Positions 45,502 to 53,586 of a stretch of 64,000 bases of DNA are shown here, in pieces. Under the pieces are notes generated by a model, which saw only the letters and a program-made list of their open reading frames with translations, ran no database searches and was not told the DNA's origin. A program made the position numbers and the translations under genes. The stretch is from assembly GCF_019207085.1 (NCBI RefSeq), contig NZ_JAATOM010000017.1, positions 1-64,000 on the forward strand. Direction: 5' to 3'. Numbering within the stretch: the first letter of the stretch is position 1; each line of letters starts with the position of its first letter. Origin of the DNA: Variovorax sp. dw_308 (GTDB lineage: Bacteria; Pseudomonadota; Gammaproteobacteria; Burkholderiales; Burkholderiaceae_C).

Positions 45502-46041
45502 ATGACTATTCGCGAGATTCTGAAAATGGGCGATCCGCGCCTGCTGCGCATCGCCCAGCCCGTCCCCGCATTCGACACCGACGAACTCCACATGCTGGTG
45601 CGCGACATGTTCGAGACCATGCATTCGGTGAACGGCGCCGGCCTGGCAGCACCGCAGATCGGCGTCGACCAGCAACTCGTGATCTTCGGCACCGACGCCG
45701 TCAATCCCCGTTATCCGGATGCACCGCTGGTGCCGCGCACGGTGCTGCTCAACCCCGTCATCACGCCGATCGGCGACGAAGAGGAGGAGGGCTGGGAGGG
45801 ATGCCTTTCAGTGCCGGGCCTGCGCGGTGTGGTGCCGCGATTCGCGAACATCCGCTACACCGGCTTCGATCCGTACGGCGACCCGATCGACCGCACGGTG
45901 AGCGGCTTCCATGCGCGCGTGGTGCAACATGAAGTCGATCACTTGCTGGGCAAGCTGTACCCGATGCGCGTGCGCGACTTCTCGCGCTTCGGCTTTACCG
46001 AGGTGTTGTTTCCGGGGCTCGACGCCAGCGAGGACGACTGA
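45502..46041 (+). CDS. def: Peptide deformylase
   Basis: A 179-aa metalloenzyme that removes N-formyl groups from nascent proteins. All three motifs are present: GAGLAAPQIG, EGCLSVPG (metal-binding Cys) and HEVDHL (two His ligands and catalytic Glu). The tail after the HEVDH motif is of the type common in betaproteobacterial Def paralogues. No fmt gene is adjacent. Confidence 0.93.
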   Translation: MTIREILKMGDPRLLRIAQPVPAFDTDELHMLVRDMFETMHSVNGAGLAAPQIGVDQQLVIFGTDAVNPRYPDAPLVPRTVLLNPVITPIGDEEEEGWEGCLSVPGLRGVVPRFANIRYTGFDPYGDPIDRTVSGFHARVVQHEVDHLLGKLYPMRVRDFSRFGFTEVLFPGLDASEDD

Positions 46042-46144
46042 TACGACTTCGGGATCAAGCGCATCACTGCGTTGGATCGACTTGCCGTGCTACCGTACCG
46101 TCTTCGGCGCTCCGCCTTGTTCTGCGCTTGATTGCAAGGTCGTA
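46042..46144. repeat. 103-bp imperfect inverted repeat between convergent genes
   Basis: Arms 46042-46063 and 46123-46144 are 22 nt each and match at 18 positions, including TACGAC and ATCAAGCGCA blocks. They flank 59 bp without obvious pairing. It lies directly after the def stop and 11 bp before the stop of the convergent lyase gene. It may be a palindromic element or a bidirectional terminator-like structure. Confidence 0.55.
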
Positions 46145-46155
46145 CGAGGCACACC

Positions 46156-47052
46156 CTACAGCGCCAGCATTTCGCGCCTGGCAATGACCTGCCGGGCCCA
46201 ATCGCGGTGGACCACCGCTTCGTACATGGTGCCGTCGTGCTTGAAGACGGCGGGGCAATCGGGCTCCATCAGGCGGCGCGCCGCAATCAACTCGCTGGCG
46301 CTCACGTGAAAGGCCGCCTCGATCGTCGTGATCTGCGCGGGATGGATCGCGGTCTTGCCGCAGAAGCCGAAAGCAGCGTCGCGCCTGGCCTCCTGTGCAA
46401 GGACATGTTCGTCTTCGATGAAGTCGAACACGGGCGCGGTCAGGGCGAATCCCAGTGGCTTGAACGTCAACACCAGTTGAGAAAGCAGGCTGCCCAACGG
46501 CGTGTCGTACAAGGTGAACCCGCGCGTGCGACGCAGGCCCAGGAGGCGCAGCAAATCGCTGCCGCCCACGCGCAAAGCCAGGATCCTCGACTTCCATTCA
46601 TCCTGGCAGAGCGCCCGGGACAGTTCGTGCATGGCGTCGGGGTTGAAGACCTCGGGCGTTTCAAGCGTGGGCATGAGCCAGAAATTCCTGCCCTTCAACA
46701 GAGCGCGGTATTGCGGCAGCACCGTCATCGTGAACTTCGGCAGGACGAAGCCGTCGAGCTTCTCGACCCCGGGCATCGCCAGTACGCGCGCCATCACGAC
46801 GGGATTGCGCACACGCACGAAGCGCAGCAGGTCGGGCCGCAGTTCAGACGGATCCAGCGCCCGAAGGACAGCGGCCAGGTTGGCCAAAGCGCCTTCCAGT
46901 TCGCCATCGGCAACGGCGTCCTCGGTGCAGGCGATGACGGAGCGCAAGGCCGGTATTTCGCGTCCGGAAAGGACCGCGCCCAACTTCGAACGGGTCGCCG
47001 GCACGTAGAGCGAAGCGCCCAGATGCGGCGCGCAGGCAGTGGCGGGTTTCAT
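46156..47052 (-). CDS. CitE-like (HpcH/HpaI) lyase of a Ter-associated module
   Basis: A 298-aa TIM-barrel lyase of the HpcH/HpaI/citrate-lyase-beta family: SLYVPATRS at the N-terminus, FVLPKFTMTVLPQYR, LMPTLETPEVF with the catalytic-site Glu, and GFCGKTAIHPAQI, the classic CitE motif. It is the last gene of a five-gene minus-strand operon and starts 8 bp after the StiP-type gene. In tellurium-resistance-linked biosynthetic modules such a lyase accompanies the phosphoribosyltransferases. The substrate is unknown. Confidence 0.84.
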   Translation of the reverse strand: MKPATACAPHLGASLYVPATRSKLGAVLSGREIPALRSVIACTEDAVADGELEGALANLAAVLRALDPSELRPDLLRFVRVRNPVVMARVLAMPGVEKLDGFVLPKFTMTVLPQYRALLKGRNFWLMPTLETPEVFNPDAMHELSRALCQDEWKSRILALRVGGSDLLRLLGLRRTRGFTLYDTPLGSLLSQLVLTFKPLGFALTAPVFDFIEDEHVLAQEARRDAAFGFCGKTAIHPAQITTIEAAFHVSASELIAARRLMEPDCPAVFKHDGTMYEAVVHRDWARQVIARREMLAL

Positions 47053-47060
47053 AGGCGAAA

Positions 47061-48164
47061 TCAGTCCTCTCCAAGTGTCTTGATGACGGCGGCCGCACGC
47101 ACTTGCAGCGCCGGGTCCAGTTCAATGGGCACGTACGCCCTTTCGGCCAGCCACGCCAGGTGCGCCGTGGCGGGGTCCGTGCGATTTCGCAGCAGGAGCA
47201 TGTGAGGCATGCGGCGCAACATCACGCGCGTGGACTCGCCAATACCGGGCTTGATGAGGTTGACGTCCTGGATGTCGTAGCGGCGGGCAAGCCCATCAAG
47301 AAGTGCTTGCGACTTCGCCCGCAGCCGCACGGCATCGTGCGGGGGCAGGGGCTCCGACAGGTATCGATCACTGTCGTCCTGCAACGCCTGGGCGATGCCT
47401 TCGACGAACCACCGGGACCGGTCCTGCGCCTGCCATTCCGGGTAAAGCAGGCAGCCATGGAAATCCTTGGGGCCGATCTGCTCGTTGAGGATGGAACGGC
47501 TCACGAGGCCGGACACCGTCGAATTGAGCACGGCCGAAGGGATGAGGTAGTCATCCGACGATCCCGCCGCGAATGCCTGCCCGGCAAGGTCGCACAGCAC
47601 GAAGAGCTGCGCTGGAATGGTCAAGCGGCGGCTGGCGTTGAATGACGCCAGCGAGCGAACCAGCTCGCGCGCGATGGCGCCCTTGCCGGTCCAGCCATCC
47701 ACGAAGACCAGCGAGTCCGATGCATGCCTGGACAAGATGAAATCCAGCGCAACGGCGTCGAGCCCGCGATCGCGGACGATGGAGACGCAATAGTGCGGAG
47801 CATCGATGTCGAAGTACATCGCCAGCGTGCGGCGCAACAGCACGCCGACGGGCGTGCCGGCACGGGCGAACGACACCAGCGTGATGTCCTTTCCGCGTGC
47901 TGCGACGATGTGCCGGGCCAGCCGCATGACGTCACGCGCCATGCATGCCGCGTTGCGTTCCACGGCCTGCTCGAACAGCGAGAAGTACTCCGGCGAAGGC
48001 AACTGCTCGCGGCCGATCATTTCGCTGTAGTGGCGCTGCCCTGTCTGGATCAGGCGCTCCTTTTCCGCGGTGTCGGTGATGGGCGCCAGCGTGAGGGGCT
48101 TCAGCAGGAAGCGAACGTCTTCGGCCAGGTAGCTGCCATGCAGCGGCGCGCGGTCATCCAGCAT
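47061..48164 (-). CDS. StiP-type phosphoribosyltransferase-fold protein (Ter-associated)
   Basis: A 367-aa protein matching the family annotated as cysteine protease StiP or PRTase_1. The PRPP-loop-like motif is SLVFVDGWTGKGAIARELV (about 150-168), with SFARAGTPVGVLLRR upstream as in type I phosphoribosyltransferases. The C-terminal helical part is family-specific. Its start overlaps the HAD stop by 11 bp. Both protease and transferase roles have been proposed for the family; the motif here favours a PRTase-type activity. Confidence 0.82.
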   Translation of the reverse strand: MLDDRAPLHGSYLAEDVRFLLKPLTLAPITDTAEKERLIQTGQRHYSEMIGREQLPSPEYFSLFEQAVERNAACMARDVMRLARHIVAARGKDITLVSFARAGTPVGVLLRRTLAMYFDIDAPHYCVSIVRDRGLDAVALDFILSRHASDSLVFVDGWTGKGAIARELVRSLASFNASRRLTIPAQLFVLCDLAGQAFAAGSSDDYLIPSAVLNSTVSGLVSRSILNEQIGPKDFHGCLLYPEWQAQDRSRWFVEGIAQALQDDSDRYLSEPLPPHDAVRLRAKSQALLDGLARRYDIQDVNLIKPGIGESTRVMLRRMPHMLLLRNRTDPATAHLAWLAERAYVPIELDPALQVRAAAVIKTLGED

Positions 48165-48936
48165 GCGTGCGCTCCTTCTGGCCGGCCAGCCGATGACCCA
48201 GTTGCGTGCCGCCCGGCGTCATGCCGTAGTCGCACAAGGCCATGAAATCGGCATCGCTGTAGCTGTCCCCGAAGCCGATGCTCACGATCTCGCCATGCAC
48301 CGAGCGCAAGCGAGACAACAGGAATGCCAGGGCGGCGGACTTGTCCAGCCCCGGCGGGAGCAACGCGAGGTTGTTGGCGTTCTGATGGCTGCGAAACCCG
48401 GCATGCGCCGCCAGCCACGGGCCCAGCACCTCATCGCCGAGTTGCCTCAGCGCATCGGCGTCGTGCTCGCGGTGCTTTGCGACCACGTATTGCGCCAGCC
48501 CGCCTTCGTGCATCACGCGCGCCCACGCGTTCAATCCGCGGGCATCGATCGCAGCCTGCAGCAGCTGGCAGGTTTCCTCCAGCAAAGGTGCGGCCGGCCC
48601 CAGGACCTGCGCCATGTGGGCCGCCCATTCGGCGTCTTCCTGGCCATCCGCGTCCAGCAGCACGCCGCCGAAGCCCACGATGGCAGGGCCGGAGAACGAC
48701 AGCAGGACACGGCGATAGGCTTCCACGCTGCGTGCTGTCACCGGCACCAGTCGGGCATCTCGCGCCAGCCAGTCCAGAAGGGCGCGCTGCCGACCGTTAC
48801 TGTACGACACGACGTCGCCATTCCGGAGCAACGCGGCAGGCTGCGCATCCTCGCCTGGGGCACGTTTGCGCGCGCTGGAGAACAGCGTGTTGTCCAGGTC
48901 GCTGAACACGAACACGGGCGGCCGGGCGGCGCTCAT
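48154..48936 (-). CDS. HAD-family hydrolase (Ter-associated module)
   Basis: A 260-aa HAD phosphatase: motif I FVFSDLDNTLF with Asp nucleophile, and the C-terminal GFGDSYSDADFM holding the acidic motif IV, in the Cof-like layout with a cap domain between. The first seven codons (MSAARPP) repeat the start of the mini-ORF cassette just upstream, so the cassette seems to have supplied this start region. It probably dephosphorylates a sugar-phosphate-like intermediate of the operon's product. That step is inferred. Confidence 0.82.
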   Translation of the reverse strand: MSAARPPVFVFSDLDNTLFSSARKRAPGEDAQPAALLRNGDVVSYSNGRQRALLDWLARDARLVPVTARSVEAYRRVLLSFSGPAIVGFGGVLLDADGQEDAEWAAHMAQVLGPAAPLLEETCQLLQAAIDARGLNAWARVMHEGGLAQYVVAKHREHDADALRQLGDEVLGPWLAAHAGFRSHQNANNLALLPPGLDKSAALAFLLSRLRSVHGEIVSIGFGDSYSDADFMALCDYGMTPGGTQLGHRLAGQKERTHAG

Positions 48937-48998
48937 TGGGTGACCTTCGCGCTGCGCGCTGCGGTGCGAGCGCCTTCGGGCGGCCGGGCGGCGCTCAT
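48933..48998 (-). repeat. 66-bp intercistronic mini-ORF cassette, copy 2
   Basis: A 21-codon ORF, starting MSAARPPEG and ending ARSAKVTQ, sits between the TRSP phosphoribosyltransferase and HAD genes. Its ATG overlaps the upstream stop (ATGA) and its TGA overlaps the HAD ATG. AAGGT near its end is the likely HAD ribosome binding site. By hand alignment it differs from copy 1 at about 7 of 66 positions. Confidence 0.8.
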
Positions 48999-50212
48999 GC
49001 AGCGCTCCCCCCGTTGAAGCCGACGGCGCGGGCTCCCAGCAGCCGCAAGCTGGTGGCGAGGCCGCCGTCGTCGCCATCCCCAGGGGACTCGTGACACAGC
49101 AGCACCGCACCGTAGTCCTCGGCCTTGAAGTTGTAGAGCGCGTTCGGAATGCCTTCGCCGTACAGGTCCGGCAGCGCCAGGCGGGACTCGATGCTGGCGC
49201 CCACGAGCACGGGAGAGCGCGTGGTGGACTGGATACGGACGTCCAGGCCGGCCTCTTCCAACGCCGTGCCCAGCACGTAGGCGGGATGCATGAACTCGCC
49301 GCTGCCCAGCACCAGCACCGGCTTGTGGCGCGGCAGCGTGTCGACCAGTCCGGCAACGAGCGACGCGGGCAATTGCAGGAGGGCGTCGCTTCCCAGGCGT
49401 GCACTGGCGCTGCTGTCGTAGGCGCGGCGGCAATCCATGTCCGCCTGTGCTGCCGGCGGAGGAGGCGCCTGGAAATCCGGGTTCGCAGAGAAGGTGAACT
49501 GGCCTTCCACCAGGGCGGGAAAGCTCACTTTCCTGGACGGTGCACCGGTCACGTCCAGCAAGGCCAGTTGCTCGTGAAATCGCGCCTGGCCTGCCTCGCC
49601 CATGAAATTGCTGAGCGACACGGCGGCGATTTCCTCGAGCGCGGGATTCTGTGCGCTGTAGGCGGCGATCAGGCTGAGGTAGGTGTCGCCGGTGCTCAAC
49701 TCGTCGTCCACCAGCACCAGCAGCCGCGCGCGCCTGAACATGGCGGCCCAGTCCTCGCGCGCCGGCACATGCAGGCGCAGGTTCTGCGCGTGGCTGTGAC
49801 GCTCCAGGAAGGGCAGCATTTCCGCGCCCGACAACGGATAGCGGGTGGTTTGAACGTACAGCGCACTGCCGGCGCCGAATCGCGCGAGGTATTGCTCGAA
49901 CACGCCCTGGCCGAGGCCGGTCGCCGTCTCGGCAAGGCCGATGAACAGTGCGGGCGCATCACCCGGCGGAGCCAACCTGGCTGCCAGCGCGAGATGCGCA
50001 GCACGCATCGTGGATGGCTTGCAGGGCCAGTGCTTGCCCAGCACCTTGCTGACAAACAGGAAGCCGCGCCTGGGGTTGTGTCGCGCGGCAAATCCGCAGA
50101 GTTCGTGCAAAGGCCAATCCGCTCGGTCCACCGAAACCTTCAGGCAGCCGGTCGGCATTTCTACATGCGCCTGCATCGCTTCCTGCATCACGGCCTCATT
50201 GCTATTGCGCAT
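48995..50212 (-). CDS. Phosphoribosyltransferase with C-terminal TRSP domain
   Basis: A 405-aa protein. The PRPP-binding loop LLVLVDDELSTGDTYLSLIA is at about 165-184, the orotate-PRTase-like form VDDExxTG. The C-terminal domain from about 290 contains VLVLGSGEFMHPAYVLGTAL and the name-giving motif QSTTRSPV. This pair (PRTase_2 plus TRSP) is diagnostic of the Ter-associated nucleoside-like metabolite pathway. It overlaps the ATP-grasp gene by 11 bp at its start and the mini-ORF cassette at its end. Confidence 0.85.
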   Translation of the reverse strand: MRNSNEAVMQEAMQAHVEMPTGCLKVSVDRADWPLHELCGFAARHNPRRGFLFVSKVLGKHWPCKPSTMRAAHLALAARLAPPGDAPALFIGLAETATGLGQGVFEQYLARFGAGSALYVQTTRYPLSGAEMLPFLERHSHAQNLRLHVPAREDWAAMFRRARLLVLVDDELSTGDTYLSLIAAYSAQNPALEEIAAVSLSNFMGEAGQARFHEQLALLDVTGAPSRKVSFPALVEGQFTFSANPDFQAPPPPAAQADMDCRRAYDSSASARLGSDALLQLPASLVAGLVDTLPRHKPVLVLGSGEFMHPAYVLGTALEEAGLDVRIQSTTRSPVLVGASIESRLALPDLYGEGIPNALYNFKAEDYGAVLLCHESPGDGDDGGLATSLRLLGARAVGFNGGSAA

Positions 50213-51221
50213 GGCTGGTGGGCAGGCTGATGGCCACGGCCACTTCGGTCACGCGCTGCCGCAGGCGGACCTGGGGAATGACGAGTCCGTCATAGCCGTC
50301 GACAAAGCCGCGCAGGGCGAGGTAAGGCAGGTTGATGCCGGACAAGCAACTCATGGCCACGCCGCCGGATGCGCGCGGGTTGATTTCCAGCAGCCTGGGC
50401 TTGCCGTGGGCGTCTTCCTTGAACTGCACATTGATCATGCCGTTCAGCCCGAAGCGTTCGACCAGGCATTGCGCATGACCCAGCAGGAGCGGGTCGTCGT
50501 CCAGCAGTTGGGTGTCGCTGAGGATGGCTTTCTTCCGCACGACGCCGGTCACCCAACGACCCCGGTCCGCGACGCAATCCACGCTGAACTCGTGGCCTGG
50601 CAAGTATTCGAGGACCTGCTGCGCGGCGCAGGTGCCGTCCTCCGCGACCGCCTTCCTCGCCCATTCCGACAGCGTCAAGCCGCGCAAGGGCCTGCGCGTG
50701 TCGCGGGGATGCATCAGCCGATAGAAGCCCTTGCCGTAGACCGATACGGTGGGCTTGATGCAGGCGCGATGGCCTTGCGCCCAGATCGTCTTCACTGCCT
50801 CGCCCAGCGTGGCGGGGTCACGCAGTTCGACGGAACTCGCCAGGAAATCCTGGTCCGCGAGTTGCCGATAGACCCACGACTTGTCGTGCAGCAGGGGCAG
50901 CGTGTCGCCGCTGGCTGGCGCCAATATGCGTATGCCCTGCGCCGCGAACTTCTCGCTGCAACCGACCACGGCGGCCGCTTCGTGGCCGGGGACGATGACG
51001 TCGATCTGTTGCCTGACGGCGAAGTCCAGGCACCAGTCGCGATACGCGTCGACATCGAGTCCGACGGGCTCCACCTGCCATTCGTCGGCAGCGGCATAGC
51101 CGGTGAACCATGTCTTCTTGTGGGTGCAGATGAGTGTGAAGCGCCGGGCTGTGTCCGCCTCCCTGATCAGGGACAGGACACGGTAGGCGAGGGCAAAAGG
51201 GCGGTTGAACCAGACGCGCAT
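50202..51221 (-). CDS. ATP-grasp ligase (Ter-associated module)
   Basis: A 339-aa ATP-grasp enzyme. ATP-binding Lys is in ACIKPTVSVYGKGF, a second strand in GHEFSVDCVADRGRWV, and the metal-binding LLEINPRASGG near the C-terminus is canonical. It opens the five-gene operon and probably ligates an amine or amino acid to the pathway intermediate. The ATG at 51221 gives the homologous start (MRVWFNRPFALAYRV); no strong Shine-Dalgarno is visible. Confidence 0.84.
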   Translation of the reverse strand: MRVWFNRPFALAYRVLSLIREADTARRFTLICTHKKTWFTGYAAADEWQVEPVGLDVDAYRDWCLDFAVRQQIDVIVPGHEAAAVVGCSEKFAAQGIRILAPASGDTLPLLHDKSWVYRQLADQDFLASSVELRDPATLGEAVKTIWAQGHRACIKPTVSVYGKGFYRLMHPRDTRRPLRGLTLSEWARKAVAEDGTCAAQQVLEYLPGHEFSVDCVADRGRWVTGVVRKKAILSDTQLLDDDPLLLGHAQCLVERFGLNGMINVQFKEDAHGKPRLLEINPRASGGVAMSCLSGINLPYLALRGFVDGYDGLVIPQVRLRQRVTEVAVAISLPTSHAQ

Positions 51222-51420
51222 GGGATCGATTTGGCAAAGGAAGGATGCGCCTCGTGGCCGTACTCGCTTCGAGAAAGCTGTTCGCCTGCTGCGCGCATCT
51301 GCGTCAGGCAAACGCGATGGCGCTCTCGAAGGACCATCGCGGCTGCGACAGTCAGGAAGGTCTAGCGGAGATCGAGGCGAGGGACTCTGGCCGGCGGGCC
51401 CAAGAGGTCGTTGAAGGGAC

Positions 51421-51567
51421 TCAGGAATCGATCCCTTGCTCGAAGCAACCGGGCGCTGCCGGGTCGTCGTGCGGGCGCAGTTGACGGTCGGGCGATGGAT
51501 ATCGCTGTTGCGTCAAGCGGCGCATATCTCCATGCCGAATGCGATCATGGCCAATGAAGGCATGCAT
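51421..51567 (-). CDS. Possible small ORF in the leader of the ATP-grasp operon
   Basis: A 48-aa frame (MHAFIGHDRIRHGDMRRL...) starting at 51567 has AGGGAG 7 nt upstream, a better ribosome site than the ATP-grasp gene itself. A second ATG at 51563 gives a 16-aa peptide in another frame (MPSLAMIAFGMEICAA). Neither resembles anything I know. The two could be leader peptides or chance. The rest of 51222-51735 holds nothing I recognise. Confidence 0.25.
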   Translation of the reverse strand: MHAFIGHDRIRHGDMRRLTQQRYPSPDRQLRPHDDPAAPGCFEQGIDS

Positions 51568-51735
51568 GATTTGTCTCCCTGATTATTCTGTGCAAGCGCC
51601 AAGCGCGCTCGTTCAAAGCTTACTACGCGCGTTGTACTTTGCGCTCGGTAAATCCCCCCAGGAGCCTGCGCCCTTCGGCGTGGATGGGGCTGTTCGCTCC
51701 GTCTACCAGCGCGCCCCGAGGCGCGAAGAACGCGT

Positions 51736-51905
51736 GAAGATTTCGTTGCGAGGGCGCCGAGGTCGGGTCTGCGGCGCGGAACCGCACTCTCGTGCAGTGA
51801 CAACGAAGTTGCGGCAGAGGCTGACAACTGCGCGAAGCGCTTGTCATGCCGGAGCCAACACCGCAGGCCCGCGTTCGGCGTCCGCAGTAGAAAGATTCAC
51901 ACCTC
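51736..51905 (-). repeat. Dispersed hairpin-rich repeat, copy 2 (behind doxX)
   Basis: Matches 3521-3695 in the same orientation relative to the gene in front. On the minus strand it begins one to two bases after the DoxX stop codon with GGTGTGAAT. The TGACAA/TTGTCA hairpin and the CAAC-GAA-GTTG stem are identical to copy 1; the third stem reads ACTGCAC/GTGCGGT with a GAGA loop. Sequence toward 51625 may belong to a longer form of the element. Confidence 0.7.
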
Positions 51906-51906
51906 G

Positions 51907-52311
51907 TCAGTTGTACTTGCCGCTGGTGCCGCCCACGCTGAATCGTCCGGCGCCAAGGAAGGCCACGGCCAGCGCGGCAAACAGGAACATGCCCTGGAGT
52001 TCCAGTGCCCATCCGCCGCTCTTGCCGAGCGAGGAGAGGTCCTTCATGTGCACCAGCGCGATCGCAACCAGCATGTTGATCACGGTGATCCAGGCGGCCG
52101 GTCGGGTGTAGATCCCCACGATCAGCAGCACAGGCGCGACGATCTCGCCGACATAGACCAGGTAAGCCAGCGCCGACGGCCAGCCGTGCGAGGCGAGGGC
52201 GCTGGCGACGAAGCCGACGCCGGTGCTGAGCTTGGCGACGCCGTGCAGCAGGATCAGCAGGCCCAGGGCCAGGCGAAGAATCAGCTTGCCAGTGTCATCG
52301 GAACGGATCAT
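51907..52311 (-). CDS. DoxX family membrane protein
   Basis: A 134-aa protein with four hydrophobic segments: LILRLALGLLILLHGVAKL, the AYLVYVGEIVAPVLLIVGIY helix, ITVINMLVAIALVH and MFLFAALAVAFLGAG. The first helix with the HGxxK motif is the DoxX signature. The family contains thiosulfate:quinone oxidoreductase subunits and stress-linked membrane oxidoreductases; which applies is unknown. It diverges from the amino-acid transporter operon. Confidence 0.86.
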   Translation of the reverse strand: MIRSDDTGKLILRLALGLLILLHGVAKLSTGVGFVASALASHGWPSALAYLVYVGEIVAPVLLIVGIYTRPAAWITVINMLVAIALVHMKDLSSLGKSGGWALELQGMFLFAALAVAFLGAGRFSVGGTSGKYN

Positions 52312-52427
52312 GCAAGTAACCTTTTAACTACGAATGAAGAGGGCGCGATTGTCTGCCAGTCGCATCCCTTTGCAGCCACAAGGGGCATCCCCGTAAACTG
52401 CCCGCTGCTGACAATTGAGGAACCTCC

Positions 52428-53471
52428 ATGAACCATCGTTTTCGACCTGCGCTTGCCGTTGTTTCCACGGTAGCGGCCACCCTCGCATTGGCTGCCGCCG
52501 CGCCCGCCTTCGCCGGCAAGACGCTCGATGCCGTCAAGCAGCGCGGCACCGTGAAGTGCGGCGTGACCAATGGCGTGGCCGGCTTCTCGGCGCCGGACAC
52601 GCAGGGCAATTGGTCGGGCCTGGACGTCGACACCTGCCGCGCCATCGCAGCCGCGGTGCTTGGCGACGGAAAGAAGGTCGACTTCGTGCCGCTCAATTCG
52701 CAGCAACGCTTTGCCGCGTTGCAAGCCGGCGAGGTCGACATCTTGGCGCGCAACACAACCTGGAACCTCACGCGCGATGCGTCGCTCGGATTCAACTTCA
52801 CCACGATCAACTACTACGACGGCCAGGGTTTCCTGGTGCCGAAGAAGATCAAGGTGACGAGTGCAAAGCAGCTCAAGGGCGCGACCATCTGCACCCAATC
52901 GGGCACCACCAACGAGAAGAACGTGGCCGACTGGTCCAAGGCCAACAACATCCCGGTCAAGACCGTGGTGTTCGAGAGCTTCGAGGCCTCGTTCAAGGCC
53001 TTCTTCGCGGGCCGTTGCCAGGCTTTCACCACCGACACGTCGGCGCTGGCGGGCCTGCGCAACAAGGAAGCGACCAACCCCGACGACTACCTCATCCTGC
53101 CGGAGCTGATCTCCAAGGAGCCGCTCGCGCCCGCGGTTCGGCGCGGCGACGACGAATGGTTCGCCATCGTCAAGTGGGTCCCCAATGCGCTCATCGAGGC
53201 GGAGGAGGCCGGGATCACGCAGGAGAACATCGATGCGCTCAAGGCCACCAGCAAGGACCCCGCGCAACAGCGCCTGGTTGGCAGCGGCGACGACCTCGGC
53301 AAGCTGCTGGGGCTGGACAAGGACTGGTCGTACCGCGCCATCAAGGCCGTGGGCAACTACGGTGAGATCTTCGAGCGCAACGTCGGGCCGAAGTCGGTGC
53401 TGAAGTTGCCGCGCGGCGCCAACAACCTGTGGAACAAGGGCGGCCTGCTCTACGCGCTGCCGGTGAAATGA
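52428..53471 (+). CDS. aapJ: General L-amino-acid ABC transporter substrate-binding protein
   Basis: A 347-aa periplasmic protein: signal peptide ending AAPAFA at about 27, then KTLDAVKQRGTVKCGVTNGV and FSAPDTQGNWSGLDVDTCRA, the family-3 solute-binding signature. The LNSQQRFAALQAGEVDILARNTT region is characteristic of AapJ/BztA, which bind a broad set of L-amino acids. Two AapQ/AapM-type permeases follow. Confidence 0.9.
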   Translation: MNHRFRPALAVVSTVAATLALAAAAPAFAGKTLDAVKQRGTVKCGVTNGVAGFSAPDTQGNWSGLDVDTCRAIAAAVLGDGKKVDFVPLNSQQRFAALQAGEVDILARNTTWNLTRDASLGFNFTTINYYDGQGFLVPKKIKVTSAKQLKGATICTQSGTTNEKNVADWSKANNIPVKTVVFESFEASFKAFFAGRCQAFTTDTSALAGLRNKEATNPDDYLILPELISKEPLAPAVRRGDDEWFAIVKWVPNALIEAEEAGITQENIDALKATSKDPAQQRLVGSGDDLGKLLGLDKDWSYRAIKAVGNYGEIFERNVGPKSVLKLPRGANNLWNKGGLLYALPVK

Positions 53472-53532
53472 CGCTCGCACCAGGCTCCGCGGCAGTGCGT
53501 GCGGCTGCAACAAGCTTCTGCCGCGCGGCGAT

Positions 53533-53550
53533 ATCCGCCGCTGGGCGGAT
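53533..53550 (+). promoter_or_regulatory. Stem-loop between aapJ and aapQ
   Basis: ATCCGCC-GCTG-GGCGGAT is a perfect 7-bp stem in the 115-bp aapJ-aapQ spacer. Such hairpins commonly protect the abundant binding-protein message while limiting permease expression. That role is inferred from position. Confidence 0.4.
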
Positions 53551-53586
53551 TCGGCTCCGCGGTGTTCCTGGCAAGAGCAGCATTTG

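Noticed and set aside
51245..51484. 79-codon plus-strand frame upstream of the ATP-grasp operon
   Set aside because: No ribosome binding site with good spacing and no protein-like composition.
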